From a bacterium (lineage in GTDB: Bacteria; Eisenbacteria; RBG-16-71-46; CAIMUX01), in NCBI GenBank assembly GCA_030431975.1, contig JAUIHP010000006.1:204627-268626 (forward strand): a stretch of 64,000 nucleotides of DNA, written 5' to 3'. Position 1 is the first letter of the stretch; each line of letters begins with the position of its first letter. A model generated the notes under the pieces. The model made no database searches, was not told the origin of the DNA, and saw only the letters and a list, made by a program, of their open reading frames with translations. The translations under genes were made by a program, and so were the position numbers. Shown here in pieces: positions 48,086-57,555 of this stretch.

Positions 48086-50317
48086 TCAGGAACGACGTCG
48101 ACGCGAGCGGAAGTCGTTGACGTCAAGACCCCACTGCTTGAGCAGTCGATAGATGACCGGCCGCGACACTTCCAGACGATCGCTGACGCGGGTGACGGAG
48201 CCTTCCGTCTCCCACAACAGATCGATCATCTCGTCTTTGGAGATCTTGTCGCGAGTCGACGTCTGGTGACGATCGCGACTCGGCCACCAGGTCGTGATCA
48301 ACGATCCGTTGAAGATCCCTGCAAGGCGATGCACAGAGTTTCTCAGTTCCCGGACATTACCTGGCCACGGGTAGTCGGCCATTTTCTGCAGAACGCTATC
48401 GCTAATCCCAAGCGGCGCCCCCGCTCCCTTTCTCGCCGCTTCGTCGCGGAAGTGTTGGAACAGAAGCTCCAGGTCTTCAATGCGTTCGCGAAGCGGAGGA
48501 ACACGAAGGCGGATCGTCGCAAGCCGATAGAAGAGATCCTGACGGAACTCATTCTTTTCGATCATCGTGTCCAGATCCTGATGCGTCGCGGAGATGAGAC
48601 GCAGGTCCGTGCGGACGACCTCATCGGAACCGACCGGCCGAACCTCACCGCTATCGAGAAGACGCAGCATCCGAGCCTGCGTCGCCTTGGTCATCTCGCC
48701 GATCTCGTCGAGGAAGAGCGTCCCGTTGTGCGCAGTTCGGGCGAGACCCTTACGATCGGTGGCGGCTCCAGTAAACGAACCCTTGAGGTGACCAAAGACC
48801 TCGCCGTCGAACATCTCGGGATTGCTCGTCCCGCAATTGAACGCGACGAAAGGACCGGCGTGCCGGCTACTTCTGGCGTGAATGCGCTGAGCGACCAGCT
48901 CTTTGCCCGTTCCGGTCTCACCTTCCAAGAGAATCGGAACTGTGCTCTTCGCACCCCGATCGACGTCGGCGAGAAACTGGAGGAAGCGGTGGCTGTGGCC
49001 ACAGATGATTTCGGGCTCTTTGAGAGTGGACTCGCCGGTTGTCTTTGACTTGGTGATGATGTTGACACCCCACTTGGGGCGTTCGGCAGCGCGGATGTCG
49101 TTGATAGGAGCCTTGTGTTTGGCGGCTTCGAGTAGACGGCGGACACGGTGGACCTCGAACTGCTCGTCGAGTTCTTCGAAGGTTGCCAGTGCAACTTTGA
49201 GTTCGGATGCAGCTTCTTTCCATTTCTTCTGACAAAGAAGCGCCTGGCCGACAACACGCGACGCTGTGGCAGCGTCGATTTGGTTTCCCGCCCCGAGAAA
49301 GGCATCTCTTGCCTCGCTCGCTCGCACTTCTGCCTCAGAGAGTGCATTCAATCCGATTTCGGCCTCAGCGAGTCGGTATCCGTTCTCGTAAACAAGCTCA
49401 GGATCCGAGATCACGCTCCCGATCTTCTTCGCGCGGCGGAAATGTAGCGCGGCTTCACGAAAGCGCGCCTGCGAAAGCCTCAACTCTCCGAGGAACTCAT
49501 GGGCAATTCCATAGTTGCGGTCATGAGAACTACCAACCTGCCCCAAGACATCAAGAAGCCCCTCTTGCGCCGCAGCGAGCTTGCCAACTCTAAGCAGCAT
49601 CTGAGAGAGCCCGAGCTTGGAACTTATCGCGAGTTGTCGATCACCATGCTCGGCGATCAATCTCGTGGCAGACGAGTAGTGCGAAGCGGCTGCGTCAGGC
49701 CGCCCAAGAATGACGTAGCAGACTCCGAGATTGTGGTGGGCACGCCCTTCGTCGAGAAACAGGCTATGTTCCTGCGCAAGTTCCTTCGCTTGATGAAGAA
49801 AGTCGATCGCTGCAGAAACACTTCCGGACAGACGCTCTGCGTCGGCAAGCCCAACCAAGCATCGGACAACTCCGGCGTAGTGCTTCACAGATTCGTATAG
49901 GGCAGAAGCGGATCCAAAGGAGGTTTTTGCTTCCGCAGACATCCCTAGCCGATTCTGACATCTCGCGCGAAACTGAAGGACAACAGCGTCAACTTTTGCG
50001 CTGCCAGTGGGAGGAGCCGTACTCAACTTGTCGACCGCGTCTTCAGTACGCCCTTCTCGATTCGCTTTGTGGGCGCGCGCCAGTTGACGAAGGCCGCATA
50101 GAGAATGATCGGCAGGGAGGGACGAACAGACCTCTTCGAGCAGCGCTTCTAGCTCCTCGTAGCGACCCAATTGATCGAGCGCCCGGAACCGCAGGTATAC
50201 GTATTCCACATCTGAGGCAACCGCGCTCCAGCAGGTTTCGATTTCTCGGAGGACTTCAACGGCCCGGTTGGCGCGGAGCATACCTTCAAGAAGCGCCTTG
50301 CTCGCGGCTACGGTCAT
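48086..50317 (-). CDS. Sigma54-dependent activator with N-terminal TPR sensor
   Basis: A 743-residue regulator. Residues 1-400 are TPR-like helical repeats; then an AAA+ sigma54-interaction domain with Walker A GETGTGKE, the sigma54-contact loop GSFTGA (Ser in place of the usual Ala of GAFTGA), Walker B LFLDEIGEM, the arginine-containing FRQDLFYRLATIRLRVPPLR, and a C-terminal Fis/HTH_8 helix-turn-helix (GSVTRVSDRLEVSRPVIYRLLKQWGL). No receiver, GAF or PAS domain is present, so the TPRs are the presumed sensor. ATG 50317 overlaps the upstream small gene's TGA (ATGA) and has GGGGAG upstream. No sigma54 promoter was found in the window. Confidence 0.92.
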   Translation of the reverse strand: MTVAASKALLEGMLRANRAVEVLREIETCWSAVASDVEYVYLRFRALDQLGRYEELEALLEEVCSSLPADHSLCGLRQLARAHKANREGRTEDAVDKLSTAPPTGSAKVDAVVLQFRARCQNRLGMSAEAKTSFGSASALYESVKHYAGVVRCLVGLADAERLSGSVSAAIDFLHQAKELAQEHSLFLDEGRAHHNLGVCYVILGRPDAAASHYSSATRLIAEHGDRQLAISSKLGLSQMLLRVGKLAAAQEGLLDVLGQVGSSHDRNYGIAHEFLGELRLSQARFREAALHFRRAKKIGSVISDPELVYENGYRLAEAEIGLNALSEAEVRASEARDAFLGAGNQIDAATASRVVGQALLCQKKWKEAASELKVALATFEELDEQFEVHRVRRLLEAAKHKAPINDIRAAERPKWGVNIITKSKTTGESTLKEPEIICGHSHRFLQFLADVDRGAKSTVPILLEGETGTGKELVAQRIHARSSRHAGPFVAFNCGTSNPEMFDGEVFGHLKGSFTGAATDRKGLARTAHNGTLFLDEIGEMTKATQARMLRLLDSGEVRPVGSDEVVRTDLRLISATHQDLDTMIEKNEFRQDLFYRLATIRLRVPPLRERIEDLELLFQHFRDEAARKGAGAPLGISDSVLQKMADYPWPGNVRELRNSVHRLAGIFNGSLITTWWPSRDRHQTSTRDKISKDEMIDLLWETEGSVTRVSDRLEVSRPVIYRLLKQWGLDVNDFRSRRRRS

Positions 50318-50595
50318 CGCTGCGACTCCCCTATCCAATCGAGGAACCACTCAGCGATTGTAACGAGGAAACCAGAATCGTCATCCTCTGAAACAACTGA
50401 GACTTTGTGCCTATCGCCTTCCTCCGGGCGCTCCGGAAACTCAGGGGAATCAAACGGGTTGGCCTCAGGAACACGTATTGGTGGTGGTTCATACGCAAGG
50501 GTGTCCTGCGGAACCAAAGCAATCGAGACCAAGCAAAGGAGAGCGTAAAAGATCGTGGCCGCCCCAGACCGCGATTGACGGTATTGGCTGGACAT
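50314..50595 (-). CDS. Small exported peptide coupled to the TPR-sigma54 regulator
   Basis: A 93-residue product with a Sec-type signal or anchor (ATIFYALLCLVSIALVPQDTLAY), then a Pro/Glu-rich region and a short amphipathic C-terminal helix (GFLVTIAEWFLDWIGES). ATG 50595 has GGGGGAA upstream and a good sigma70-type promoter lies 60-85 bases further. Its stop overlaps the regulator start. No family recognised. The context, an exported peptide co-translated with a TPR-containing regulator, recalls peptide-sensing systems, but here that is only a hypothesis. Confidence 0.7.
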   Translation of the reverse strand: MSSQYRQSRSGAATIFYALLCLVSIALVPQDTLAYEPPPIRVPEANPFDSPEFPERPEEGDRHKVSVVSEDDDSGFLVTIAEWFLDWIGESQR

Positions 50596-50651
50596 GAGTT
50601 TCCCCCAAGAGTGGCTGAACTTCCAGCATCGGCGTCGCCGTAGGCGGGAAC

Positions 50652-50680
50652 AGATTAGCCTCTCTTGTACTCTTTGTCAA
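50652..50680 (-). promoter_or_regulatory. Sigma70-type promoter for the small peptide and TPR-sigma54 genes
   Basis: On the minus strand a perfect TTGACA (-35, 50675-50680) is followed after 17 bp by TAATCT (-10, 50652-50657). Transcription would start near 50645, about 50 bases before the ATG at 50595. Confidence 0.55.
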
Positions 50681-51065
50681 ATTCTTGAATCTGATACCGG
50701 TGGACACACCCGGCCGCCTCTCGGGACCGAATTGCCGTTTGCGCTTCTAAGCACTTCTAGCCCCAGTTTGCCGGCTCCCGTCTCGCTGTTATCGCTCCAA
50801 GCATGATCGATCGACACGGCTAGCGACCGCTCCCGGCAAGAACGGCAGGTCATCCGACCGATCGCAAACCGCTTACGCACACTATCGACCAAAAACAAGC
50901 TGCGCGAGATTGACCCGAAAACAAGCTGGTCGGGATGGGTGGTTCTTTCGTTCGATATAGGATCCGGGGCACCGACGTTCCCTGCTGCGTCCCGGGGCCG
51001 AGCTTTACTCGGCACGAATGCCGGCGACAGTTGAAACCGGGCTCACAAGGATTTCACCGCACGAC

Positions 51066-51190
51066 TCACACTGATCCTCCGACAATCGCCTCAGTTTCCG
51101 CTCCGACCGCCGTCGCCCGCAGCTGATAAACACCCACCGGAACGGCGCGACCGTTGTCGTCCCTCCCTTCGTATTGCCACAACACACTGC
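51066..51190 (-). pseudogene. Remnant of a FlgD-Ig-like C-terminal domain
   Basis: The minus-strand frame reads WQYEGRDDNGRAVPVGVYQLRAT before its stop at 51066, matching the last strands of the FlgD-Ig-like domain (WDGRDxxGxxVPxGVYxxRL) often found at the ends of secreted FCB-group proteins. Upstream the frame stays open but has no protein-like features, so this looks like the 3' stub of a lost gene. Confidence 0.45.
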
Positions 51191-51557
51191 TCAGACCGTC
51201 TTTCCCCCCAGGTCGGTCGCTCGATCGTGCGCAAACACCTTCTTGAAACATCGAAGAATTTCCAGTACGCATCGACAAGACAAAGGAGGCCAATCCCGCA
51301 GCGTACTCGGAAGCGAGACCTTGCGACGGGCCCAAACCGATCCGCTGCGCGCTCTCTGTAGCGTCACCGAGGTGTCTTCTCCGGCTGGATTCGGCACCGG
51401 CCCAAAGACGCATCCCGGCGAGCGCAGAGCGTCTGAGTCCGTCTAGTGGGGCTGGACGCCTGCGAACGGAAGGACTTGCGAAGCCCGCACCACTCCTGTT
51501 GAGTTGTCTCAACTGACCGGCGCCACCGCTGGACGAATCACGTGCGAGGAGTCACGA

Positions 51558-52001
51558 ATGAAACTCTGGGTACTCTGCGGGATCCTCACCTCCCTCTGCT
51601 GGGGAAGCTATGTCGTGCTGAACAAGCTCGCCGTCAGTCCGAAGCACTACGGCCTTTCGAATCCGGTCAGCGGTCTGCTGATGGGAGTCGGTGCGCTGCT
51701 CACTTTGGGTGCGTACTTCTTTGCAACCGGTGGAGAGACGGGAGCACTGACGGCGCGGAAGGTCGTCATCGGAATTCTGCCGGGGTGTATCTGGGCACTC
51801 GGAATCGTTGCGGTTCTGTTCGCTCTCAGCAAAGGCGCGCACATCTCCAAGCTTGCGCTGATCTACAACACGAACACGTTCGTGACGGTCGCGTTGGCGG
51901 CGATCTTTCTGGGAGAGGCGTTGGATACGGCACAACTGGTCCGGGTGCTGGCGGGCGCGGTGCTGGTAACGGCGGGGCTGATCGTCGCGAACTGGCCGTA
52001 G
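51558..52001 (+). CDS. Half-size EamA/DMT-family membrane protein
   Basis: A 147-residue protein with five hydrophobic helices (LWVLCGILTSLCWGSYVVLN; FVTVALAAIFLGEALD; LVRVLAGAVLVTAGLIVAN). It is one EamA repeat, half the usual ten-helix DMT transporter, so it would work as a dimer as in the small multidrug resistance relatives. ATG 51558 has GAGGAG upstream. Substrate unknown. Convergent with the kinase gene. Confidence 0.85.
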   Translation: MKLWVLCGILTSLCWGSYVVLNKLAVSPKHYGLSNPVSGLLMGVGALLTLGAYFFATGGETGALTARKVVIGILPGCIWALGIVAVLFALSKGAHISKLALIYNTNTFVTVALAAIFLGEALDTAQLVRVLAGAVLVTAGLIVANWP

Positions 52002-52385
52002 CTACTTCAAGCTGTTCGACCCCACCCTTGCCAATCCGCGACTTCGACGGGCTCCAGACAGACTCTAGATATCTCGTGGACGTCGGTGTCTCGGCGAAGA
52101 CCGAAAGCCCCTTCGACCCGCGGCTGCCGAGCCCAACCGGGGGGACGCGATCGCGAATTCCTTCTCCGCGATTTGCGCCGACAGTGTTGGAGCGCATTTT
52201 CCGGTTCGCCCCATTTTTTTCGTTCGAGGCTCGTCTCCAACCAGTCGGTAGGAGCGTTGCCTACCATGCAACCAGACCAAGGCGGGGCGGGTCTTGACCC
52301 CGACTCCCAACTCGAAAAGCATCTCCGCGTGGCCGGGGAACAGCTGGTCACCCGAGTTGCTTACGTCCGAGCGCGCAACCTGCGC
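52002..52385. other. Convergent intergenic region, no gene seen
   Basis: About 384 bases between the ends of the DMT gene and the kinase gene. A T-run (near 52213) occurs without a clear stem. No RNA gene or conserved frame seen. Confidence 0.6.
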
Positions 52386-55300
52386 CTAATCCCCAGCCCC
52401 CCTTGCATAAACAATAGCCTCCGGCACCGAACTCCGCTTTCCCCGTTCCGTCTCCGCCGCCACTTCCTCCTCACTCAACTTCTCCGCTGCCGCCGCCCGC
52501 GCCCTTTCCGTCATCGAAACGGTATCCGGCGGCATGATGCAGCCGATGTTCTCGAAGAACTGCTCGCCGGTCGCCAGCAGCCGAATGGCTCGCCTGGACT
52601 GGCCTTCTTGCGCGGCAATGCATCCTAAGACCCAGATCGCCTGCGCCACTCCGAAGACGTGGCCGATCTCCTCGAACACAGCGAGGCCACGCAGCAGGTA
52701 GTCGCGTGCGGCCGTGAGATCGCCTTCGCTTTGGAACACGGTTCCCAGGCCGCTCAGGGACTGACCGACCCCGTGCCGGTCGCCGATTCTCTCGCGCAGG
52801 TCCAGGCTCTCTTCGTAGTAGCGGCGGGCTGCGGGATAGTCTTTGCGCTGCATCTCGATGTCGGCAAGCAGCCCGAAGATGTAGGCGACGCCGGCTTGAT
52901 TCCCGAGCTCGCGGTAGACGGGCAACGCCTCCTCGGCTTGGGACCTTGAGGTTTCCAGGTCCCCCAGCTCCTTCGCGATCAACGCCAAGTTGGCGAGTGC
53001 GTTCGCGACGCCGAGCTTTCGTCCCATTGCGCGGCACATTTCGAGGCCTTCTTCCAGGTAGCCTCTGGCTGCATCGTGGTCTCCCTGGCTCTTGGCCACC
53101 GTTCCCAGATTGTTGAGCAGGCGACTGGTCAACGCGTCGTCTCCGACTTGGCGGCTGAGGGCAAGACTCTCTTCGTAATGCATCCGTGCTTGCGCATAGT
53201 CGCCCTGATCCGCGGCGAGAATGGCGAGGTTGTTGATCGCTCGAGCCTCGCCTTGCGGCTCTTTCAACGCGCGAAAGATAATTAGCGCTTCCTGGCTTCG
53301 CGAACGACCGACTTCGTAGTCGCCGCGCTTCTCGGCGAGGACACCCAACCAAGCGAGGATTCGGCCTCTCACCGACGAGGGCTCGGACGGGTCGGACTGA
53401 TCCAGCGCACGCGCAGCGAGTTTCTCTCCGTCTTCCCAGTGGCAACGCACCATCCAGTAGTCGGCGAGCGCGACGGCAAAGCGCATGCCGTGACCCACGT
53501 GCTGCAAGTCGACGCAGGTGTCCATGGCCCGACGCAGGTTTTCGTGATCCGGAGTCAACCGCGCCAGCCACTCCAGGTGTTCATTCCCGGTCAGATGCTG
53601 CGCGGCCTGCTCGGCGAGGCTGAGAAAGTAGTCCCGATGTCGCTCACGAACCCGGTCCGTATCTTCCGACTGAAGAAGACGCTCCTGCGCATACTGTCGA
53701 ACGGTTTCGAGCATGTGAAAGCGCGTGCTCTCTCCGGTACGTCGACCGTCCGGGACGATCAGTGACTTTTCGACCAAGCGGGCGAGGAGGTCGAGCACGT
53801 CCCACGACTCAATCGTTTCGTCTTCGCAGACGGCTTCCGCAGATTCCAGGTTCCATCCGCCGATGAAGACGGCGAGCCGACGGAAGACTCTCTGTTCGGA
53901 ATCCTCTAGTAGTTCATAGCTCCACTCGATGAGCCCACGCAGCGTTTTGTGCCGGGGCAAAGCGGAACGCGGTCCGCCTTTGAGCATGTCGAGCCGGCGA
54001 TCGAGACGATCGGCGAGTTCACGCATCGAAAGCACCCGCGCGCGGGCCGCGGCCAGCTCGAGGGCAAGAGGAAGACCATCGAGTCGGCGACAGATCTCGA
54101 CGACGCTCGCGCGGTCTTCATCCGTCACTTCGAGGTTCGGCTCCATGGTTCGGGCACGTTCCAGGAACAGCCGGACCGCGGGGTTTTGCGTCATCCGTTC
54201 GTGGGACTCGGCATCTTTCACGTCCGGCACAGGAAGGGGCGAGATGGGGACGACATGTTCTCCGCTGACACCAAGCTCCTCCCGACTCGAGGCGAGAACG
54301 TGAACGCTTGGACAAGACTCGAGCAGTCCGCGAGTGAACTCTCGCACGGTATCGAGAAGATGTTCACAGTTGTCGAGGATCAGAAGTAGGCGACGCTCAC
54401 GCGCGTGCGCGATGAGAACATCCTTCGGAGTGCTTCCAGGTTGCTCGCGGAGACCCATCGTGTTGAGCACCGCCGCCGGAACCTGTTCCGGATCCTCGAT
54501 CGCGGCCAGCTCGATCACCCACACTCCATGCGGGAACACCGCTTGTTGATCCCAAGCCACTTCGAGTGCGAGACGCGTCTTGCCGCACCCGCCCGCTCCC
54601 GTCAGCGTGATCAAGCGATAGCTTTGGAGGTCTTCGCGCAACGCATTCAACTCGTCGTCGCGACCGATCACGTCCGTCAGTCGTCGGCGAAGGTTGTTCG
54701 GCGCTGAAACAGGTTCCGGCGCGGCCGGCTCGCGCGTGTCATGACCACCGGCAATGAGATCGTCGAGCGCGCGACGAACGTCGGACATCGCGCTCGGCCG
54801 GTCTTCCGGTGACAGTTGCAGGCAATCCTGGATCAGCGGGCGAAGACGGCTACCGAGTTCGTCCAGCTTTGTGAGATCCGGATCCTGCAGGGACGCGCGG
54901 ATGACATCGAGAACGGTCGGCCCCGCAAACGGAGAACGGCCCGTCAGGCAGGCGTGGAGCAGGCACCCGAAGGCCCAGATGTCGGCGCGGTGGTCGCAAG
55001 GTTGCCCGAGCAGCTGCTCCGGACTCATGTAGCCCGGAGTGCTCAGCACTTCCGTGGGAGCCGGGTTCTCGGCGGAGTCGCCCAAGTTGACAGTCGAGTC
55101 GCGGAGCGAGTCGACCGGGGGAGTGAAACCGAAGTCGAGAACTTTGACCCGGCCGTGCGGCGTGACCTTGACGTTTCGCGGATTGAGGTCCCGGTGGACT
55201 ACGCCCTTCGCGTGCGCGACTTCGAGTGCGGTGGCGACTTGGCGGCAGAGGCGGAGAGCTTCCTCGACCGGGATCGGGCTGCGCGCGAGTCGGTCCTGGA

Positions 55301-56111
55301 GTGTTTCGCCGGTGACGAGTTCCATCGTGAGAAAGAAGGCACCGCCAGGGTGTGTTGGGTCATTGGAGTGTGTTGGGGCATCGACCCGTTCTGCTACATC
55401 CTGCTTCGCTACGTCGGAGTGTGTTAGTGCATCGGAGCGTGCTGATACGTCCGCGCTTGTTGCGGCATCGGTGTGGGCTGATGCGTCCGCCTGTGCCGCT
55501 GCGTCGGCGACGGCGTGGCCCGAAGGCAACTCTTCGATGGTGTAGATCGTCGCGATGGCGTGGTGATCGACGGTGGCCAGCAACTTGGCCTCGCGACGGA
55601 AGAGGGCGAGGCGCGTTGGGTTCGCGGCGAAGGATGCGGGGAGTACGCGGAGGGCGACCTCCCGTTCCAGGAGAGGATCGCGGGCGCGGTAGACGATGCC
55701 CATGCTGCCCACGCGGACCAGGTCGAGGATGGGGTAGCGACCGATTTGGTTCGGGAGCTTAGGGCGGTTCGTCGCTCGAGTCCCGGGCCCCGAATCGGAA
55801 AGCAGCGACGGATTAGCGCGCGAGGCTGCGGACTCGGTACCGGTGGCGTCCCCGGCTTCTGATCCGGACCTGTTTTCGGCGACGGGGCCGGACCCGGTTG
55901 CGGTGACGGCCCCGGCTCGGGACCCTGCTCCGGTGCCATCCCCGGTTCCTGCCGGGTCCACGGTCGTGCCGTGATCGTGAACGCGGAGGAGCGCCTCTAT
56001 CTCCGAACGAAGCCTCGGGTCGTGAGCACAGAGCTCATCGAGCTGGGCCGGCCGTGACTCCGGCGGCAGTTCGGTAACCTGCTCGAGTATGCGGACGAGT
56101 TGAGGGCGCAT
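52386..56111 (-). CDS. Ser/Thr kinase-NB-ARC ATPase-TPR fusion regulator
   Basis: About 1241 residues. Order: short helical N-terminus, Gly/Thr/Ala linker, protein kinase domain (about 125-460) with catalytic HRDLNPRNV and DFG, an AfsR/NB-ARC-like ATPase (GAGGCGKT near 510; LLLILDNCEHLL; GLPLALELAAARA), and ten or so TPRs to the C-terminus. The VAIK lysine is replaced by Arg (VALRVL) and the glycine loop is degenerate (VGSMG), so kinase activity may be weak or absent. A low-complexity DAxTHSD-type insertion (about 205-260) interrupts the N-lobe. No LuxR or other DNA-binding domain is seen. Starts at 56111, 56123 or 56132 are possible. Confidence 0.88.
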   Translation of the reverse strand: MRPQLVRILEQVTELPPESRPAQLDELCAHDPRLRSEIEALLRVHDHGTTVDPAGTGDGTGAGSRAGAVTATGSGPVAENRSGSEAGDATGTESAASRANPSLLSDSGPGTRATNRPKLPNQIGRYPILDLVRVGSMGIVYRARDPLLEREVALRVLPASFAANPTRLALFRREAKLLATVDHHAIATIYTIEELPSGHAVADAAAQADASAHTDAATSADVSARSDALTHSDVAKQDVAERVDAPTHSNDPTHPGGAFFLTMELVTGETLQDRLARSPIPVEEALRLCRQVATALEVAHAKGVVHRDLNPRNVKVTPHGRVKVLDFGFTPPVDSLRDSTVNLGDSAENPAPTEVLSTPGYMSPEQLLGQPCDHRADIWAFGCLLHACLTGRSPFAGPTVLDVIRASLQDPDLTKLDELGSRLRPLIQDCLQLSPEDRPSAMSDVRRALDDLIAGGHDTREPAAPEPVSAPNNLRRRLTDVIGRDDELNALREDLQSYRLITLTGAGGCGKTRLALEVAWDQQAVFPHGVWVIELAAIEDPEQVPAAVLNTMGLREQPGSTPKDVLIAHARERRLLLILDNCEHLLDTVREFTRGLLESCPSVHVLASSREELGVSGEHVVPISPLPVPDVKDAESHERMTQNPAVRLFLERARTMEPNLEVTDEDRASVVEICRRLDGLPLALELAAARARVLSMRELADRLDRRLDMLKGGPRSALPRHKTLRGLIEWSYELLEDSEQRVFRRLAVFIGGWNLESAEAVCEDETIESWDVLDLLARLVEKSLIVPDGRRTGESTRFHMLETVRQYAQERLLQSEDTDRVRERHRDYFLSLAEQAAQHLTGNEHLEWLARLTPDHENLRRAMDTCVDLQHVGHGMRFAVALADYWMVRCHWEDGEKLAARALDQSDPSEPSSVRGRILAWLGVLAEKRGDYEVGRSRSQEALIIFRALKEPQGEARAINNLAILAADQGDYAQARMHYEESLALSRQVGDDALTSRLLNNLGTVAKSQGDHDAARGYLEEGLEMCRAMGRKLGVANALANLALIAKELGDLETSRSQAEEALPVYRELGNQAGVAYIFGLLADIEMQRKDYPAARRYYEESLDLRERIGDRHGVGQSLSGLGTVFQSEGDLTAARDYLLRGLAVFEEIGHVFGVAQAIWVLGCIAAQEGQSRRAIRLLATGEQFFENIGCIMPPDTVSMTERARAAAAEKLSEEEVAAETERGKRSSVPEAIVYARGAGD

Positions 56112-56168
56112 CACTCGGATCATATCGCACACAAAGCGGCCCGGGCGTGACGACCTGCCTCAAAGAAG

Positions 56169-57323
56169 TTACTGGGCCGACACCGCCTGCTCGACCCACT
56201 CGACGACCTTGGCCGGATAGTCTTCGTGCAGCGTTCGCATCCCGTCAGGTGTCGCGACGCGAAGTCCGTGGTCGCCGCCCGGAACGCGAAAGATGGTCAG
56301 GCCGGAGTTCCCACCGCGGCGGAAGGCCTCCTTCATCGCGTGAATGCTCGCGTCGATGGGGACCGAAGGGTCTTCATCTCCAAAGACGGCCAACATCGGA
56401 ATCTTCAGCGACTCGAGTACCGGAGCCGGTTCATAGGTCGAGTGTTCGACGTAGGACTGCATGCGAGGATCTTTGAGCAACCGCTTGCGGTCCATCATTG
56501 GCGCGCCGTTGTACGCATGCTGGAACCAGGGTTTCTCCACGACTTTGTCCCAATGAGCCTGCGCTTCTGAGGCGTTCTCGCCGGTGATGACATAGCCCCA
56601 GACTTTTCGGATCACAGTTTCAAACTCGGCAGTTTGCGCCTCGGTGGCTCCGGAGGCTCGGCACTGGTTGGTTTTGTCATGGACGTTCTGTTCAAACGGA
56701 GAGACTCCCGGTCCCGAGATGGAGACGACGAAGGAGATCGCGTCTTCCCGGCTCGCCGCCAACGGGCCGACCCAGCCGCCCTGGCTCCATCCCATGACAC
56801 CGATTCGGGAAACGTCCACGTCCGTCCGTTTTGCGAGGAGTTGAACCCAGGCGATGAGATCGCCGGCCGGGACGTTCAGGTCCGGGGCTTCGATGTAGGT
56901 TCCTTCGGACCTGCCGCAGCCTCGTTTGTCGAAGGCGAGGACGCCGAAGCCTTGCTCTGTGAACGGCGTGACCCAGTGGATGAAGTCGCCTCGCGTGTTG
57001 GGGCCGGAGCCGTGGGTGAAGACGACCATTGGGACGGGGTTCTGTGTTGATTTCGGGAGGATGAGATCTCCGAAGAGGCGGGTGCCGTCGGGGGCGGTGA
57101 CGGAAAGTTCGGTGACGGCCGAAGCGGTCGCTTTTGCTTCCATGTCTGCGGCTGCGGATGGCTCGGAGGGGATCGCGGCTGAGAAGAGTACGAGGATGCA
57201 GATTCCGATAAGGCATCGGGCACGGACGCACGGGTGCGAGAGCCTCGGAAAACCAAGGGCCTCGATATTGCATTCCTCGCACCAACTGCCAGCGCGCACT
57301 CCGGCGAGCGTGCGGGCGCGCAT
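56169..57323 (-). CDS. Exported alpha/beta-hydrolase (dienelactone-hydrolase/esterase-like)
   Basis: About 384 residues with a hydrophobic signal segment (CLIGICILVLFSAAIPSEPSAAA) and an alpha/beta-hydrolase fold: oxyanion strand VFTHGSGPNTRGD, DKRGCGRSEG, the nucleophile elbow GWSQGGW (Ser), acid in VFGDEDPSVP and His in GGDHGLR. The lid is helical. Likely an esterase or peptidase-like hydrolase of small substrates. The signal segment begins far from any good start; ATG 57323 is chosen, GTG 57299 is an alternative, and the frame is open to 57515. The kinase gene follows 57 bp downstream. Confidence 0.85.
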   Translation of the reverse strand: MRARTLAGVRAGSWCEECNIEALGFPRLSHPCVRARCLIGICILVLFSAAIPSEPSAAADMEAKATASAVTELSVTAPDGTRLFGDLILPKSTQNPVPMVVFTHGSGPNTRGDFIHWVTPFTEQGFGVLAFDKRGCGRSEGTYIEAPDLNVPAGDLIAWVQLLAKRTDVDVSRIGVMGWSQGGWVGPLAASREDAISFVVSISGPGVSPFEQNVHDKTNQCRASGATEAQTAEFETVIRKVWGYVITGENASEAQAHWDKVVEKPWFQHAYNGAPMMDRKRLLKDPRMQSYVEHSTYEPAPVLESLKIPMLAVFGDEDPSVPIDASIHAMKEAFRRGGNSGLTIFRVPGGDHGLRVATPDGMRTLHEDYPAKVVEWVEQAVSAQ

Positions 57324-57555
57324 GCGGGCACTTGACGTCCGACTGTGGAACGAGACTACGGTGCGAACTGGGTGGTGGACGAACTCGGGCATGGATCGGC
57401 TCCCCGTGTTGCCCCGGCGAAGGGTTTGACGGGTGGGGAGGTCGAAACGTTCATTGGTGGTTGAGTTGAGTTGATTCGCAGAAGTGCTGAGCTGAGCACC
57501 GCCGGAGTCACGCACCGGGCTGCCTGACCGTCGTTCGGCCTACGGCGACCCTTAT

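Larger units (their letters stand above)
50596..51557. other. Gene-poor region of about 960 bp
   Basis: Contains the minus-strand promoter at 50652-50680 and a gene remnant at 51066-51190. Between 50700 and 51060 I find no gene, only a repeated AAAACAAGCTG (near 50890 and 50920). A GTTGAG-TTGT-CTCAAC palindrome (51498-51513) lies 45 bases before the next gene start and could be an operator. Confidence 0.5.

Noticed and set aside
52007..52351. 114-codon minus-strand frame
   Set aside because: No ribosome binding site, no family, biased composition; it lies between two converging genes.
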